From Lumnitzera littorea (Eukaryota > Streptophyta > Magnoliopsida > Myrtales > Combretaceae): a stretch of DNA of 64,000 nt. Of the stretch, positions 60,541-64,000 are shown one piece after another. Within the stretch, counting starts at the first letter, position 1, and each line of letters starts with the position of its first letter. The position numbers were made by a program, and so were the translations under genes. The stretch lies in the NCBI GenBank assembly GCA_024138015.1, contig JAMXBB010000008.1, forward strand, positions 4,234,107-4,298,106. Reading direction: 5' to 3'. Under the pieces are notes generated by a model. It saw nothing but the letters and a program-made list of their open reading frames with translations, was not told the origin of the DNA and did not search any database.

Positions 60541-62350
60541 TACTAAAACCCTACTCTTTTAAGCAACCACCAACCCTCTTAAACCCTAATATTTTTCTAA
60601 AGTAACCTAACTCTCTCATTTTGTGTAGAAAACCATGTCTAGCCCCAAAACCTAACCCAAAGAGGAAAGTTGGAAAGAGACTAAGGCAGGTCATGAATAT
60701 TATTTAAAGAAAATTCGTTTTGGGGGCTTAAGAATACTAAAATCACCTTTTTCCTTACAACTTACAATTTGTTATTTTAAATTTTATTGGGTAATCTCCT
60801 AATACTCCTCAAGAATAAGTAAAGGAAGGGATCAAGGTAAGAAAACAAGTGGGCTTCTCCATTTTAAGTGCAAATCCCCATTTTAGACGTTGTTTAAGTG
60901 GGTTTTCTTTTAATCCAAAAATTAAATGAGCATTTAACGATATGTTCAGGTGATTCTCGACTTGATTCTTGTGCATTTTAAGTAAGTACTCTTCATCTCT
61001 TCTTTTATTCCTTAGTTTAAGGTTGGTTTCTTAAAGTTTGTTGGTAGATTTAGGGTCTTAAGTTGGTGTTTGATATGAAATTTGTAGTTTAGATGGTGTA
61101 AAAGTGTGTTATGTTGATGGATTAATAAGTAATCGAAATGTATTTAAAGTAGGTTTGAATCAAAGTTTGGATTTGAGTTGGTTTGAGGATGGAATTCGAA
61201 GTTTCGATGCTACTCTAGTACGAATTGTAGGTATAGTTGTGACCAATCTTCTAGTCACAAAAGGCTGGTAAGGACTAGCTAGCCGGTTTCCCTTAAACCA
61301 TATGGCTAGTTCACACCAAAAGGCTGAACTAAGTTTTCTTTCGTTATTTGTTCTTAAACTAGTTTCGTGTCTTAACTTATCTCCCAAAGCATATTTTATC
61401 CTTTAAAACCGTTTTTGAACATCCAAATTATTATAACTCATTTATAAACATGTTTTACAAAGAATCAAATTTTATTTTGAAACTTTCTTTCTTAAACCTC
61501 CAAATCCTCGTCCTAAGTGCTTTAATCATTCCTTTTCTAAGCCAAGAGCTAATCTTACCCTCTTATTTAATCATAATTACCTTTAGAGTCTTAGAAAAAG
61601 ATAGTAGTTTAGGTAGCCTTTAGAGGTTGTTATCTAAAGATGATTTAGGTTACTTAAGGTATTTGAATTAGATTGACTAGAATGGAAGATTAAGATAAGT
61701 TTACTGCTATAACTATCAAGCTGTTAAATTCGGGTTTCAAGGTTGATTTGAGCTTTGTAATTGCCTTATATTCGGCTTTTTATGTATGTAATGTTTGTTT
61801 GTCTGGCTATGCTTACCAAGCTAAACAAGATCTAATTGGACTAATCTATATTCAATCTAAATGAATGATTTGCTGCTTTTACTTGACTTGCTCACTCTAA
61901 GGGCCCATAATAGCAGTTCTCTAAAAGGGTAATTACTAATCATATGTAGGGATTCCTTAGTGGACTTTCATATAGGACGATGTAGCTAAAATTCTAGGTG
62001 TTTCCAAACTTGGACGTAAAAGACCTAAAGAAAAATATATATTATTACCCATCTATATATGTAGAAAAAGATCAAGGTTTGGCGGGATCGTAAGTATCTC
62101 TTTATTGGTTGTTAGCTTAAATAAAAGACAATTAATTTACTGTTTGCTTTATACTTCATATAATTTGCATTAGTGTGTATGTGTATGACTCAGTTTGGCA
62201 TCTGTGTGTGCTTATGTATTACGTATTGGGCTTTGGCTTATTCCTCTATTTTTACAGTTATAGGTTAATTTGATAAATTTACGATAAGTATGAAAATTGC
62301 TATCAACAATTGGGAAAAAGAGGCAGTTAGTTTGGTATATTATAGAAGAT
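60541..62350. mobile_element. Possible decayed LTR or retrotransposon relic
   Basis: This stretch is less AT-rich than its flanks and has LTR-like wording, including a hairpin-like ACCAATCTTCTAGTCACAAAAGGCTGG section near 61,240-61,270, and no coding frame. No matching second LTR, target duplication or primer-binding site was found. The call rests on composition and style only. Confidence 0.22.
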
Positions 62351-64000
62351 CAAGATCTAATTATTTATTATATTTGTGGCTAAAGTGTCTTATTCGTGAG
62401 TTACTCGAATTGATATATTTGGAGAATTGTTATTTTGTACTTGATAAGTAGTTGTTATAAGTAATTATAGAGATTGTAGTTGATTTTAGAGCTTTAACGT
62501 GTTCCTGAATAGTAGGGACATATGGCAAGCTGTAGTATTCTTAGGTTTCAAGGCATTACATATTTAAAAGTATCAATGATCTACCAAATTTGTTTAGAAA
62601 AAAAAAAAAACTATTTGTTACCCAAAAAGTTCATATATAATTCATCAATTATATGATAGGAAAGTAAGATAAGTTAGACTTTGATAGTTTTTTCCATTCA
62701 ACAATTTAAGTTTATATATTTTTTCTTTTATATAATAGCTAGAGGAAGCACATATGCGTTGTGTTCAGAAATAAACTATAGTGGTATCATAAAAATTTTA
62801 ACATATCGTAATGACTAAATTAAATTATTTGATTATATGAGATTATTATATATTTTTAATTAAGTACAAAGTAGCTTTTTCACTTAGATACATGTCTGGA
62901 TATAACTTCACTAAAGTAACTTTCATCTATAGCACTACCACCTAATTGTTTTCTTTACTCTTTCTCCCTAATTTATTAAACTAATATAAATATAAATATG
63001 TAAGACACTAAAAGAGTTCATGAAAGCTTCATTGGTTGTAACATTATAGATAACCATGGAAGTGTTTTCATTGATACTAATGATAGCCTTGCTATCTTCT
63101 AATCCTACGTGCGTCCCTATGCATCTTAAGCTTTTCAAGGTCTTCATAATCATTATAGCATGAATAATAATGTCTTTCCATAGCCGTTGATCATTTGCTT
63201 GAAAAAAAAAATTACAAGTCCAAATGTCCAATGTAAATTCTAGAGTTTAGACGCATTCGATATTCATATGTACACCCCATGCATATCCATAAAAGTTTAA
63301 ATAATATACTATTTCAGCTTTAATACATTTTCTAAGGGATAAAGAACTTTAGCCCATTTTCCCATCAATTGTGACTAAAAAAGTGTAATTTACTCAACCT
63401 TTTATGGTTTAGCCCGGTGCATCACGAGACAAATTTAAAAATGATAGTTTGTATGCTTCGTGATTCGAATATTCAATCTCTCTTAAATTGGCAAGCATGT
63501 GAATTGGAACATACATTGCTCATTCCTAGATATTTAAACTATTGTTTGGTTACATAAAATTTATAAGATTAGATAAAATAAGATTTTTTGTCTAATATTA
63601 GATTTGCAATTTGATCCTAGTTATTGAATAAAAAAGGTGTCCGAAGGTCAAGGGATTTGTTGTTCATCTTCTCTCAACATGCATTCTAGTGTATAAAAGT
63701 CGTCCACAAGCTACTCTTTCCATTGCAAGTGTTGTGCATACAAGAGTTGATGTTGGCATTACACTAAACCAAGTATGTGGATGAAATTGCTTATCAAAGA
63801 AGTGAATTTTTAAGTTCAATGATTATGGCTAAATGCCTTTTCTTGGATGGAAATATGGATATTACAATAATAGGGAAAAACTTTACATAACATCATCATT
63901 CTAGTTAATATAAAGATAACATTATTATTTTTAACCCCATATCATTTAATAATGGATAAATACCAATTACTACATTTGATATCTTAACTTTGTCTATTTC
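62351..64000. other. AT-rich intergenic region to window end
   Basis: I see no gene, repeat array or element ends. The open frame at 62,968-63,231 (minus) has no recognisable domain. Confidence 0.6.

Overview
The window is AT-rich nuclear DNA of a flowering plant, most likely a eudicot. The evidence is a plant-type dynamin (DRP1) gene with 16 short exons, an F-box/DUF295 gene, a plant C2H2 zinc-finger gene, a defensin-like peptide gene, and many decayed Ty3/gypsy retrotransposons. I see no bacterial, organellar or viral-genome architecture. The species cannot be named from the sequence.

Bases 1-26,000 are a retrotransposon graveyard. A decayed plus-strand Ty3/gypsy pol (about 805-3600) is interrupted by LTR-like DNA. 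From 9575 to 25,854 there is a clear nest: an older minus-strand gypsy element (X) carries in its right LTR a 14.2-kb minus-strand Tat/Ogre-type element (Y, 11,436-25,628). Y is flanked by a near-matching 5-bp target duplication. Y keeps recognisable ORF1-like, gag, protease, RT, RNase H, second RNase H and integrase regions, all broken. It also holds an array of about 15 tandem 80-88-bp units between integrase and the 3' LTR. A 2,827-bp block (6647-9472 and 9474-12,299) appears twice in tandem, nearly base-perfect, with a lone N at the junction. It spans element boundaries and is probably an assembly duplication.

Bases 26,000-45,000 hold the host genes. A single-exon two-finger C2H2 protein lies at 31,891-32,235 (minus). 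An F-box/DUF295 gene lies at 34,626-35,792 (plus) and carries one in-frame stop. A complete 612-residue DRP1 gene runs from 44,712 down to 36,886; its 16 exons splice cleanly on GT-AG sites. DRP1 acts in clathrin-mediated endocytosis and cell-plate formation. Its leader and first intron carry long CT repeats, one late intron has a G/C tract with quadruplex potential, and one intron holds a small CACTA-like MITE.

Bases 45,000-64,000 are mostly AT-rich intergenic DNA with small repeats. They include a 5'-truncated LINE with poly-A and target duplication (52,990-53,841), a complete CACTA-like MITE (56,688-57,290) inside a diverged tandem duplication, a two-exon secreted 8-cysteine defensin-like peptide gene (57,632-58,022), a tRNA-Pro-like fragment near 59.4 kb, and two possible LTR relics. 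No operon-like organisation exists. The genes look independent, and the main story is layered transposition and local duplication around a few conserved loci.
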